DNA from: Clonostachys chloroleuca
Lineage: Eukaryota; Ascomycota; Sordariomycetes; Hypocreales; Bionectriaceae
Direction of reading: 5' to 3'
DNA: 64,000 nt
Assembly: GCA_037952775.1 (NCBI GenBank)
Contig: JBANAY010000003.1
Span: forward strand, 13,516,001-13,580,000
Shown piece after piece: positions 53,553 through 64,000 of the stretch. The notes below the pieces were generated by a model. The model had not been told where the DNA came from. It ran no database searches and saw nothing but the letters and a program-made list of their open reading frames with translations. Numbering within the stretch: position 1 is the stretch's first letter; the number at the start of each line of letters is the position of its first letter. A program made the position numbers and the translations under genes.

Positions 53553-54179
53553 GCTGAGGTGACGAGACAGAACTGAGGAAGTGCTTTACCAGTCCTTACT
53601 GTATTCGAAGGCTGTCAAGACGAGAAGATGTTGGAGCTATCAGTCCCTTCAGTATTTAGTATGCTGTTAAGCTAAGCAATAACACTAATTTTCCCTAAGA
53701 TCAGCCGTAGATTTATCTCATAAGATCTCACGAGAGCTCTCAATGTTCGGAGTGCTTGAGCGTGTGTGGTTCCGGCCCTCGGGAAGCTGCGGCGACCCAT
53801 AGCAGTTGCCGATGCTATTCCCAAACCCGGGAGATGAGCAGAATGATGGAGTGGAGGTACATAGCCATCATCGGGATGGTTCGCTTAGCACATTAATCAC
53901 GCGTTGTTCGATGTGGTGGAGCTGACTCCTGGGGCGGACTCAAGTCGCAAGCATAAGTAGGGCCGGTCCCCCTTTTATCTTGCTTCCACACCAATACCTC
54001 AAGAGGCAGTGTACACAGAGAGCAGCATGAAGTCGGTTGTGATTATACGCCAACCAATGTCTCCTCTTCAGGTTTTAAACTGGGTATCGGCGCTCTTACA
54101 TCCCCGCGCGTGCATAGAACCGATAAATACAATGGCATGCCATTGTCTACCTACTCAAGTACGAAGGGATCAATGCGTG
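53553..54179. other. Gap, no gene seen
   Basis: No coding signal on either strand apart from a short plus-strand frame from 54009 without domains. Confidence 0.4.
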
Positions 54180-54845
54180 CTAGTTCCACTCGTCCTCGCT
54201 ATCCTGTATCTCCACCTCCCTCTCGCTCTCCTGTACCTCTGTGTCATTCCCCCCGTCCTGTGCCACCGTGTCCGGCCTGATGGTACCCTTCAGGTCCTTT
54301 TGAAAGTCCTTAAAGCGGCCTCCACTCCCAGGGTAGAAGTCTACGTGTAGGGTAATACAACTATCCAATATAGATTCGGTAACAAACTCCAACCCCCACC
54401 TCTTACTTGACATTTGGGATTCCACCTGATTGAAAAATATACATGGGATCGTAAAAGTCACCCTGTGATATTCTTCAGCTCGTGTCTGGCTCCACTTGAC
54501 TATCAAGAGCTACTGTAGGTGCCTCCCTGCCAAATTGTAGGTGACGAGTCTCTAGACTCCAGAGCCTTTCGACGTTTCACTTCCAAACACGTTAGACTAT
54601 TGTTCGCTAAGCACATTGGATACCATACCGCTGGTACTATGTCCATCGCTGAATCCCCTCTTTGCAGACTCTTTACAGACAGCGAGGTTTTCTTTATCCT
54701 CATGGATCTCAATCATAGAACCGGGAGCTCCTGCGCGAAATGCGTCTTTACTGTCCTCTCGTTTCTCGTTGGACACTTCTATCGTAGCCTCCAGGTGGCT
54801 TTCACCACGAAAAGATTGAGTCGTATAATCGCCAGGTGGAGACAT
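54180..54845 (-). pseudogene. Hypothetical protein, frames broken
   Basis: Starting at 54845 (MSPPGDYTTQSFRGES), a charged Ser/Glu/Lys-rich protein can be read to about 54600. It then changes frame to VKRRKALESRDSSPTIW and again to VKWSQTRAEEYHRVTF and an acidic end (EVQESEREVEIQDSEDEW) at 54180. Codon use looks real, but two frame changes without splice sites suggest a broken gene. No family is recognised. Confidence 0.3.
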
Positions 54846-56283
54846 GATAGCTAGCAATCAAGTTGATTTTCTGAGGCTAGGAAGGAGACGTGGGCTGAGT
54901 TGGATCCAACAACGACGGCCAGGGGAACCGACTCTATTTATACTGACAACTGGGTCAAATGGGCTCCACCAAGGCAGACTGCACCGGGAAACGAGGTAAG
55001 GGAACCAGAGCCAGAAGGGTGTATGCCTACACTCCCCTCGGGCTACTAGTCATAGGCGTAGAGTTATCATGACCTGCTGCAGTCGGCATTTCGATATACC
55101 TACCAAGATCGACTAGCCAAGCCGCCTAGTTGTCCCATCTATACATGGCTTCAGTAGCAAACGAAACCGCAACAGCGTGCTTTTCAGACTTCCGTATTTC
55201 TCCCGTTATGTCGGCTCTCCACGGTCCTCGCCCCGGAACCTCTCCCTCATAGGGGTATCCACACAGCCATCGCCCCGACGCCTAGACTCCGAAACCTCAT
55301 ACAGGAGGATCGTATGAAGAGAATATAACAAGACCTGCTGGTGCCCCCAAGGGTAACGGTTGTCGACAAGAGCACACCACTTGACGGTGTTGGCGGCCGA
55401 GTGAAGAAGGAGCGTCACGCGCCTCGGCATATTTATGGGTAGATACTCACTTATCGTGAACCAGCAACATCATATATATCCCCGAATATCCTCTAGACAA
55501 CGAGGCACACACCTAAGAGATGAAAACAGCTAAGGGCTGGTACTGAATGACGGTCGGGCATAGGCCCTCATAGGGATCATATCATGCGGACTGATGGCAA
55601 AGGCTGGCCCGACTGTGGCCACTGTACCCTTTGCAGGTAGAGATCACACCCTAACGGTAAGAGAAGACAATTGGCAGGCACCAGAAATGCTGGTGGTTCA
55701 CGGGACCAACGTTACTCGACCCTGGCCATCGCTCTATGGCGAACGCAACAGGAACAATTCGAAAGGGCAAAAGGGAAGCTCGTGCGATCAACGCACTGGA
55801 GATGCTCAAGTCCCATTATTCGACAAGTAGGGCATATGGATAAACCAACAATCTGAAAATTCAGACTGACGAGGTTGCTGATGGTTGTCAAAATCAAGTA
55901 TCGCACAGATGTATTCAGATGTAGCATAGAATGGGCCTGATTGAACAATGGCTCCCATTCTTGAACACTAAAAACGTGCATGATTAATTGACACTGTGCC
56001 GAGCATCAAATAAAGCGTAAATTGAGAAGAGAGAACCTGGGAGAGTGCTATAGGCTAGTCAGTTTGCATCGGCGCCTCTCCTCACTTCACATAGAGGTTA
56101 ATATGACGAGTCCAGGTACGAGTCCAGGTTAGCCAGTTTCGCTAGCCAACAGCTTCAGGCAAGTGTAGATGAGATACAGTATACATCAATGGGGGGGGAG
56201 AACGGGGGGAAGAACGAAGGATTTGTGCTGCAAATTGAGTGTCCGCCGAAGGCTACATGGTATGAAAGCCAATACGTCGTCTC

Positions 56284-56344
56284 ACAAAGTGTCGCTTGGC
56301 AAAGTGTCGCTTGGCAATGCGTCGTTTGGCAATGCGCCGTTTCC
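56284..56344 (+). repeat. 15-bp tandem repeat, four copies
   Basis: Unit GTCGCTTGGCAAAGT with small changes (GTCGTTTGGCAATGC, GCCGTTTCC at the end). Confidence 0.8.
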
Positions 56345-56409
56345 AAAAGAGTACAAGAACAGCGAGTATCCAGCCTAGCCAATCACACAGCAGTTTTTCT
56401 GATCCATCG

Positions 56410-56517
56410 GGACGTGTGGACCAGATGTGATTGGTCTGCTATAGACAATCGGATTAGTAGTCGGACCGATTATACATGGTACCTGCCAAAGTACGCTATG
56501 CCTTATTTGTGCGAGCT
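56410..56517 (+). repeat. Dispersed repeat shared with 35.3 kb
   Basis: Second copy of the sequence at 35253-35376, same orientation, with several mismatches and a short deletion. Confidence 0.75.
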
Positions 56518-56636
56518 GCCCAGAGCACCTCATTTTGACCACATGAGAAGGACTTCTCAGCCAATCGTGTTATAGGCATTGCATGCGGCTAGCCGAATAA
56601 GCGATATTCATTGGCCGGTCGTAACCGCCCTTGTCC

Positions 56637-56748
56637 GTATGCCTACGGGTCTGATCGCATGCCTACAGGTCTGATCGCATGTCTACAGGTCTGATCGCAT
56701 GTCTACAGGTCTGATCGCATGTCTACGGGTCTGATCGCATGCTACAAG
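56637..56748 (+). repeat. 20-bp minisatellite
   Basis: Unit GCATGTCTACAGGTCTGATC, about five and a half copies, with only C/T and A/G changes between them. Confidence 0.9.
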
Positions 56749-56756
56749 TTTTCCGT

Positions 56757-57150
56757 TTATGATAATGTTGGTCTCGTAAATTCCTCACATGAAAGACGCT
56801 TTCGGCCCATCGGAAGATGATTTACTTGTCTTATTTCTTTTTCGAATCTGATTATTTGCACCTCGAGTTGAAGGGCGGCTGTTTCTCTTCTGACCGCAAG
56901 CTCTAACGCCGTCCGGATCAGTGGTGGCCCTCGTGCCGCCACTTTCGACTCCAGCATCTCCGGCGCCACTCCCGTCACATTCACTACCTTCGGTTAGGCC
57001 ACCTTCGGCGCCGTCAACTCCGGCGTCACCATCTCCGGTGTCGCCCGCTTCAACCTGCCCATCCTCTACTCCAAGATCTCCGGTATTTTCTGGTTCAATT
57101 TCGAAGAGTGGCTGTGTACAGCGTGGCAGCTGATTTCTATTTGAACACAT
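56757..57150 (-). CDS. Low-complexity acidic protein fragment
   Basis: A 121-codon frame with a Gly/Asp/Glu/Thr-rich middle (GDTGDGDAGVDGAEGG) and a basic end (RKRNKTSKSSSDGP) resembling a nuclear localisation signal. No domain. It could be the last exon of a larger protein or a low-complexity frame by chance. Confidence 0.25.
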
Positions 57151-58064
57151 GGGTTTCTGTATATCTCACGTACTATGACAGACGGGGATTGGATACCCTA
57201 TGGCGCTTCAAGAGTTATTAGGGACAATCTTATTGGAAGTGGGCTTAATATGTTCTATTCTGCATTCTAATCGATATGTGAAAATAAAATAAGGGGATCT
57301 CCCCTCACATAATCGTACTCTAGAAAGATCTCCTTACCTTCATTGCCGCAGTCGCATCTGCCAACGTCGACTTCGATCGCGTCCAAACTCTACTAAAATG
57401 TGCTATTCCTGATATAGCGTCGAGGGAGTTTACGCCATGAAAGCCACCCGCCGTAATAACGACTGGGCTGGATGGGTAAGAGACGCAAAGCAGGAGGATG
57501 TACTAAGCTGGTCTTCAAAATTCAACGAGAAGCTGGCAACATTTGCGGAGGGTAAGACCTCTATACCAACTTGTCGATGAAGACCACTTGCAAAAGCCAA
57601 CGGCGCGATCGATGATTCTAATCAAACGAAAGATGGATGTTGGAATCGTGAATTTTTGTATCCGGAGAGCTCAAAGATGCCTATGAACTGTACCATGCCT
57701 CCTTTTGTGGCAACTTTATGATGAACAAGTTTTTCCCTCTCCTCAGCAATATTCAACCTGACCATTTCTGCTGCAGCGGTCTGATAATCCCTAAAGAGTG
57801 TGCGATTCATCTCGTAAATCATTGCGTTGGTGTGATTTAGCAGACTGGCTCAGAGAAGGGCTTGTCCTACGAACCCGAAACGGGGTGATATCAGGGCATT
57901 GGCTAGTATGCCTGAGTCGCAGGTTCTTGATATCCTTTCTACCTGGACATCAGGTACGCAAACTGTGAGCCATTGAGAGGCAAGCTACGCTTCCTACGCT
58001 TCTGGGAAAGAATCTTGAGGTTATCCACTCTGTATTGTCTTTTTATCCCGGACACCGCGGAGAG
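57151..58064. other. Gap, no gene seen
   Basis: A 66-codon minus-strand frame at 57622-57822 has a helical character (YQTAAAEMVRLNIAEERE) but is unsupported otherwise. Confidence 0.35.
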
Positions 58065-59000
58065 TTGACAATGTTTGAGGGGTGGTCGGAGAACGGCGCG
58101 GTTGAAATTAATAATCATGATACGGCGCCGCTCGGTATTCCAGAGTAGGTTGGCATGGCGCTCGTCGCCGTGCTCGACGCCATGGGCTCAGACGGCCGCC
58201 GACGAGCGGTGCCACTGCTCCCGCAGATCCGCCGCGTCCATGTCTGCCTTGGCCGCTTCCTCGCCGCCCCACGACATCAGCATCATGTGAACCGCCCTCG
58301 TCCCGCCCGGCAGAACATAGCCCCGACCGAGGTGCACCAGACCCAGTTGCGCAGGCACCACCCAGCCCTGGAGGCTCTCCAGCCGCTCGTAGACGCAGCA
58401 TTCGTGGCGCAGGCGCTCAAGCCGATTTGACCATGTCCCCTTGCCGGCAAATGTGTAGCCATATGGCTCAAGTTCCAGCTTGAACAGTACGCCTATCGTT
58501 CCCTTTTTACCCCGCCCATCTAAGGCCTAGCAATTTCGGTAGGGGTCTTTGCATAACTGCTCGCTGACCAGACGAGTGAACTCTTCGGCGTTGATAAGAT
58601 GCCGCGTGCTAGCTTCACTCGCCATGCGATGAGAGAGCACATTAGGACAGCCGTTATCAAGGTCCCGACCCTTCTTGAGACCCAATAGACAACCCTGCGA
58701 GCAGTATTGTCTGGTGGGTGCTGAACCAGGCATTTCGGCGTCTTCCTCGGAGCTACTATCCGATGGACCGACCTTCCGTTTGGCCACATCAGATGTTGTC
58801 CGCGACGAGGGTAAGCGGCCCTCTGGCTCCTCCTCTTCGTCGCTATCGTGATCCCGGCGACATAACGCTGAGATCCCAAATGATGGTCTCGTCCGCAAGG
58901 AAACTACCCGGCCAGTCGGGGCTGCACTGGATGTGAAATCATCCTCTTGCAGCGGCGAGGATGACTGTGCCAGTGACGACTCCGTGTCCTCTTCGGTCAC
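58065..59000 (-). pseudogene. Second kinase-like protein relic, same family as 35.7 kb
   Basis: From 59000 down: an acidic Ser-rich linker, then YCSQGCLLGLKKGRDLDNGC, the counterpart of CTQRCLLGLVRGYILDANC in the 35.7 kb protein. After a stop near 58527 come KLELEPYGYTFAGKGT and RLRHECCVYERLESLQG, and near the end VEHGDERHANLLW and IMIINFNRAVL. The H-x-D of the catalytic loop survives, but the Asp of the DFG position is Asn (NFN), and an in-frame TGA lies before the catalytic loop. The whole N-terminal half of the family (coiled coil and nuclease-like part) is missing; the small MADS-like gene lies directly upstream instead. The copy is dead. Confidence 0.75.
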
Positions 59001-59009
59001 TCTAGATAT

Positions 59010-59351
59010 CTAGATAGAAGTACTATTACCATCCTCCTTCATAGTACAGCCGGCCGGCGTCTTTCTCACAGGGCGTGGGAATGATCTTCCCTTTGTCAAA
59101 GAAAATAAATAAATAAGCCGTAGGAATTGATATTTCATTAGGCTACTTACAATCTCGTCAATAGAGGCCGGGAACGATGAGTCGCTGGCAGAGTTATACT
59201 CGTAATACCTGTTATTTCGACGCACAAGGAGATAAACTTCAAAGTTACCCCGAAGGCTAATCTTGTCGCATCTACGTATCAGCCGCTCTATTGTCCTGGT
59301 GAGATTCTCATTTGAGCGATCTCTCTTGGCAGGTAGCGGCTTATGTTCCAT
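59010..59351 (-). CDS. Small MADS-like protein, two exons
   Basis: Exon 1 is 59351-59151, the intron 59150-59091 (GTAAGT...ACAAAG, 60 bp), exon 2 59090-59010; 93 aa. The protein reads MEHKPLPAKRDRSNENLTRT, then IERLIRRCDKISLRGNFEVY, then LLVRRNNRYYEYNSASDSSF. The order of a basic helix, a helix with R/K-rich spacing, a beta strand (VYLLVRRN.RYYEY) and an S-P motif resembles the core of MADS/SRF-type DNA-binding proteins found as short solitary proteins in fungi. This is pattern recognition, not proof. A 259-bp part of it is duplicated at 14.0-14.3 kb. It abuts the kinase-like relic, whose acidic linker begins nine bases beyond the end of exon 2. Confidence 0.5.
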   Translation of the reverse strand: MEHKPLPAKRDRSNENLTRTIERLIRRCDKISLRGNFEVYLLVRRNNRYYEYNSASDSSFPASIDEIVSSLMKYQFLRLIYLFSLTKGRSFPRPVRKTPAGCTMKEDGNSTSI

Positions 59352-60238
59352 AGTCTTGTTTTCCTTTTGAGGAAAGATTAGTCAGTTAGCAATTTGGTAT
59401 TCAAGGTTTAATTGCTAGATTTGATAGCTGCGAGGAAGGAGGAGGGCAATCCCAGGGGTATTTAACCCCGACTCGGGGCCTGTTCTGGGCTGGTACCAGT
59501 TCTAGGACCATAGAGCTCCTTGATCTTGGCACACCTACTTAGACGAACCGACCCCTGTACCTACAGTGTGTGATTTATGGGTACACTCCCTTCGTTACAT
59601 AGCAACTAACATCTCAGCGCCCTGCAAATCATACCTCGGTGGCGCGGGGTTTGATGGTACCATCTTGAGAGTTTCTGCAGTCACAATCTTGCAAGAACGG
59701 CGTCCATTCATGGAGTTTGGGGAGTGTGAAGGGGTGTTCCATTTCCAGTCTAGGTGTAGAGAGGAGATTTGTAAGTGAATTGCCCTGGGCTATAGGTGGG
59801 CAGTTGACGATGGTTAATTTGGGCACCCAAAAAAAGGAATGGGTTCGTGATTGGAGAGGCGGCTACGGCGGGCTTTAAGTATTTGGGCAGCTCGCGAAGG
59901 CCAAGTAGGCACGTGAGTTTGAGGGCCAACATTTCTGTCACTTTGTAAGATCTAAAATTAGGAGACACATCGTTAGCACATATGAGTTAAGGATCTGCGC
60001 GCTACACGTCAAGAGCAAAACTAGGTCCCCTTGATTATACAAGTCCTCATTGGGTCTACTTCTATTTCGTGAAGATGGATGAAGCAGCATATGGATTCTC
60101 CTTTATCATCTCTAAGGCATGGAAACACACGGAAAGTTTTTGAAGACAAGTCCACCTAGATACAGCTTCAATTATCGCGGATAAGCCTGGCTAAAATCCC
60201 TATAGCTACATTTTGGTCATTGTGTATCATATTTCTTT
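59352..60238. other. Gap, possible small broken gene
   Basis: Minus-strand frames 59750-59968 (KLTCLLGLRELPKYLKP) and 59629-59826 (RLEMEHPFTLPKLHEWTP) look protein-like but belong to different frames and have no family I recognise. Confidence 0.3.
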
Positions 60239-63200
60239 TCACCTCCTAGGTGTCTTCCTGTTTTCGGACTTCGTATCATCTTCGTCGTCTAAATTGGTCC
60301 TGACATCGTTTTCCGTATCAGCGTCTCGGCGGCGCTTAAGGAAGGCATTGTTTTCCGTCTTGGCTTCCCGGTGGCGTTTAAGGAAGATTTTATTCGGCGA
60401 TTCAGTAGAATTTATTGCTGCTTGAAAACAGTTCTGAGGGGAAAGTGCCTGGTTATGACCATCAAAGAGAGCAAAGCCGCTTTTAAGGTATTCATCCGCC
60501 ACCTTTTCCACAACTTTCGAAGCTTTTGAAGGGTTGGAAATGTGTAATGAAAGAACTTTCCCCACTTTCCAGCCACGCCTAACGTTTCCATACGGGAATT
60601 CAGATTGTTGATGTTCCCAGATTGGTAACAAGAACTTTATTGTCATCTGCGACAATTCTTTTCGTGCTATTTCTAGAATATCGAGTTCTTCTTTGAGATT
60701 TTCGATGTTCTTCTCAAGCTGGAGCTGTTGCCTCCCACGCTGATCCACGCTCTTTTCAAGGTCTATTTCTTGCCGTTTAAGTTGATCAATCTTTTCTTCA
60801 AGATTTGCAACTAGCTGCCTGTCGTGAACGATATCCTGGTCAAGCCCTAGCTGGTTCTGGTTGAGTTTATTGATTTCCTGTTCGAGTTTTATCTGTTTCT
60901 GATCACATTCATCAACATATTGCTCAAGTTCTGCTATTTTCTGTCCGCGATGGTCGAAGTTCTTCTCGAGCTCTAAAAATTCCTGTCGGCGTTCATTGAT
61001 AATTTTATGGAGCTCCGCCTCTTGCTGCTCAAGTTGTTCGATGGCCACCTTTAGACTTTCTATCTGCTGTGTGTGATCGCTGTTCTGGTCAGTTTCTATT
61101 ACTTGACGGAGGTTGTCAGCGGTCTCCAGAAGCTTTGATTCCTGCTCTTTTAGTTGATCGATGGCATTTTCGAGATTAGATCTCTGGTCCGTGAGATCAG
61201 TTATCTGCTGTTTGAGCCTTGTCTGTTGCTGACCAAGCTCGTTGATATGGTGCTCCAACTTTGACATTTCCTCTAGTTTTCGGCCATTGAGTCGCCGAAT
61301 CTCTTCTTCAAGGCTTTTTATCTGCTGCTTATAATCTTCAATATTCTGCTCAAGTCCTTTTGCTTTATCCCTAAGGCCATTGACGTAATTCTCAGTTAAA
61401 ATGTATTGTCGTTTAGGCTTATCAATTCTCCTATCCTTGGTCTTTCTAATCTTGAGAGTTCCCTCTTGGGACCTCCTTTTGCATGATTCGCCCAATAATT
61501 TTATTTGATTTTCAAGTTGCTGGTTTTTTTCTTCAAATTCATTATTTTTTTGCAAACGTTCAACTAAGCTTTGCTCCAATTCTAGAAGGGTAGCTTGCGC
61601 GATAGATATTTTACTCTCGAGTGATGCTAGTTCGCCTCTCGATTGCTGGAGCTTTGTTTTATGCTCGTTTTTTGGTGATTGGATTTCAAAAGTAGGACTC
61701 TGTCGCGACACCAAACTATCGTTCTGCAGATGCATATGACTTGAGACCTTGTGGCTAAACTCTTCGCTGTCGATCCCTATGTTCTTTCCAAAAAAGGACC
61801 AATATATCGATCTTTGAATAAAGCGTGAAGTGATACACTGCTGCTCTGGAAAGGGGCTGTGCAATCTGTCTAGGAACAAGAACGGCTTATCACGGATTCC
61901 ATCTTCACGGCTCGGTATACCACAGCGCCTAGGCGGACAGCTATTATTGCCGAGATCTGGTTCAGGGTGGTCTCGGGTACCTGTAACGGTGTCTGGCTTA
62001 TTTAAAAGACTGACTATTTCTGTTATTGTATCCTCTAATTGCAAATATTGGTAGCCATCTTGTCTCCTGATTTTTTGAAGAAATTGCCGGGTCATTGTTC
62101 TGTCGGGATTTTGCTCTAATATGTCGCGGATTTGAGGAGTTTGAAATCCAAGTTTGTGGGCTATAGATGCGAGCTTGTAGACCATTCCTTCATTTGCTTC
62201 AACACTTTGAGGCCCTGCGAGCTTCCGCTTCACCAGCTTAGGAACATCCCAGTATTCACGAAAAGACCATAGCCACAATTGCCTATATAGAAGGTTGAAA
62301 CGGTCAGGGTGGGATATAGACATAAAGCCACCCTGAGATAATTGTATGAGGCACGAGCCTGACCGCGATTCATGATTTTGAAATGTGTTTTCTAGGGTAG
62401 CGCGGATAGATTCCCCCTGTTTTAGGGTTACCAGTCGTTTCATGCAATCTGCCGGGCCCTTGAGATATTTTAAGTTCTCAAAGAACATATATAACGAAGG
62501 TATTAAGCGATCAGTTGTTTTCACGCAGATAAGGTCCCAGATTTCCTTTCTCTCAATCTCATTAAACTCTCCAAATACCTCACCTCCTTCTATTCGACGC
62601 ATGAGCTCATCCGCTTCTCTCTTGCAAGCTCCGGGCGCGGTTAGCTCTATCGCTTTTAGAGACGAGACCTTCATTTTACACATCTTTAGTTCATCTCCAG
62701 CGAAAATTTCGTAAAAGAATTCTCGAATATCGCCAAGACAGAAGCATAGTTCCTATGATTTGCTTAGCACTAGCTATGGACAGCCAGTATTCTCTCCTTA
62801 CCTCATGGCAGCCCAGCGTGATCATCTTACCAATAGCGCTCAATCGCAGACCAGAATAAAGCGCAGGTATGCAGTGAAAGGCATCGAAAGCTCTTGCGAA
62901 TATACGATGATTGAGCAGTCGCTGAAGGTTCCGTTTGGGATCTGTTGAATTTGATATCGCAGCTAACCGTGCCCACCATCTCCTTTCGAAATATTGATTT
63001 TTTCCATTTCCAAATATGCCCTTATATGTCTGTATTTTAAGGTAGAAGTCGCCATCATTTGGTTTTTGCTCATTTCTATACTCTTCGATCAAGGTATATC
63101 TCAGGTCTTCGCTTAAATCTGGATTTCTTAGATATCAATATTACACTTGCAGCTCAAGTACTCACCAGCTGAATAGAAATCAACGACCCAGTCTTTATTC

Positions 63201-63589
63201 TGCGTGGAAAAGACTTGCTTGGCTGCCTCAACCCGATGTCTTCCATGGAGGCATTCTAAGGAGGCCCCAAGAGGAAATTGGATAGTGGCAAAATGTTCAG
63301 GGTTTTTGGTTAAAAGGCAGGTTTCATCTAAATTAGATGCTCTTAGAAGCTGAAGAAGTTCGGTTTCGCTTATGACTGCCGGTATGCGGTTCGAATAATC
63401 ATCGGGTCTACATCCATTTTCTTGTTGGAATAGCCTTTCGAGACGTTTCACATTCTTGGGGTCCAATTCTCTTGAATACGGGAAGCACAGCGCGGTAATA
63501 CTAACTCGTGCTGTCCCCAAGTGCCTAATGCACCTTTCTGAATCAATGGGTTTGAACGCGTCTCCACTTGATTGAGAAACCATCCTCAA
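60239..63589 (-). CDS. DUF3723 protein with long coiled coil, three exons
   Basis: Exons are 63589-63166, 63118-62802 and 62752-60239. The introns are 63165-63119 (GTGAGT...ATCCAG) and 62801-62753 (GTAAGG...ATAG). The total is 3,255 nt, 1,084 aa, with every phase consistent. Residues 1-145 hold the DUF3723 start: RELDPKNVKRLERLFQQE, NRIPAVIS and the motif LECLHGRHRVEAAK (113-119 CLHGRHR). The domain continues (EQKPNDGDFYLKIQTYKG, FAGDELKMCKMKVSS, KAIELTAPGACKREADELM, TTDRLIPSLYMFFENLKYL) to about residue 500. Residues about 610-950 are a continuous coiled coil rich in LEQQ/LKQQI heptads. The tail is basic and acidic (KRRRDADTEND). DUF3723 genes are typical cargo of Starship giant transposons; their function is unknown. 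The gene looks intact and is probably expressed. Confidence 0.85.
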
Positions 63590-64000
63590 CTGATTAGATT
63601 TCCTAGCGGCATCCTATACATATGTATGTACAATGCATGAGATCCATTATCAAGAAAACACGCGACTGGACCAGATTTGGACTCTGTGACGAGGGGCCCT
63701 TTTCTCGGCTATGTGGGACTAGCCCAGAATTCGGCTACGAAAAATCACGTATTCAGCGGCAATTATCAGCTATGCAATATGTACATACATACAGTACATA
63801 CATATACATACACTGTAGGTAGGCACATATATACGGTATGTATATATCCATACTTTTTACATGTAAATACAGTACATTTGCAGGTATTCAGCTATGTCAA
63901 AGCGGCTATGGATCCCATCTACAGGCGGCGCTAGTTATGTAAAAACCAAGCATGGGAACAATATTTTTTTTTCCCAACTCAGATTCTGGCGACAAAATTT
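63590..64000. other. Upstream region with TACA-type microsatellite
   Basis: Contains ACATACATA repeats at about 63778-63815 and related steps to 63860, and a T-run near 63964. It should include the DUF3723 promoter. No gene seen. Confidence 0.5.

Larger units (their letters stand above)
54846..56756. other. Gap with several short repeats
   Basis: Frames at 55206-55430 (minus) and 55594-55830 (plus) are without domains, although the latter overlaps a helical stretch (LWRTQQEQFERAKGKL). Contains the 15-bp repeat, the 56.4 kb dispersed repeat and the 20-bp minisatellite listed separately. Confidence 0.4.

Noticed and set aside
58108..58401. 97-codon Gly/Arg-rich minus-strand frame, and the 91-codon plus-strand frame over it
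   Set aside because: Shadows of the kinase-like relic, which is read in another minus-strand frame with recognisable motifs.

Overview
The window looks like a gene-poor accessory region of a filamentous ascomycete (Pezizomycotina). The evidence is short introns (about 46-60 bp, with one of 140 bp), protein families known mainly from these fungi (DUF3723, DUF3435, DUF7587-like, fungal Zn2Cys6 factors, purine-nucleoside-phosphorylase NLRs, BCS1-like AAA proteins), many decayed genes and abundant minisatellites. Species cannot be told from the sequence alone. No rRNA or convincing tRNA gene was seen.

Left part (1-14,300): a graveyard of metabolic genes. On the minus strand lie a broken MFS exporter, a DUF3237-like gene and a broken Zn2Cys6 regulator, with an EthD-domain gene carrying one frameshift on the plus strand. 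Together they resemble a decayed catabolic or secondary-metabolite cluster. A large membrane protein (7.7-9.6 kb) is intact. A sugar-type MFS permease (10.5-12.2 kb) is complete except for one frameshift at a T7 tract. Fragments of a BCS1-like ATPase, a FAD monooxygenase and the end of a second regulator follow, the last cut by a 259-bp segment shared with 59 kb.

Middle part (14.3-35 kb): mostly repeats and broken genes: an F-box/ankyrin gene, a TPR gene with recurring stops, a DUF3435 tyrosine-recombinase relic, a PIF1/Helitron helicase tail, a piggyBac element with a perfect 27-bp inverted repeat, and a degenerate PNP-NACHT-ankyrin NLR with about 17 near-identical ankyrin units.

Right part (35-64 kb): most of the intact genes: a large protein joining a coiled coil, a possible PD-(D/E)XK nuclease-like segment and a kinase-like domain (35.7-38.2 kb); a DUF7587-like gene (39.2-41.0 kb); a small kinase-like gene (44.8-45.6 kb); a convergent pair made of a 195-aa unknown and a C2H2 zinc-finger protein (48.2-50.0 kb); a complete BCS1-like ATPase (52.0-53.6 kb); a small MADS-like gene (59.0-59.4 kb); and a complete three-exon DUF3723 gene of 1,084 aa (60.2-63.6 kb). 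A BTB gene and a second kinase-like gene are broken.

DUF3435, DUF3723 and PNP-type NLR genes are the classes typically carried by Starship giant transposons. The favoured overall reading, which is inference, is an eroded Starship-like or subtelomeric island rather than a working pathway. Exon structures given here were worked out by matching splice sites and reading phase by hand.
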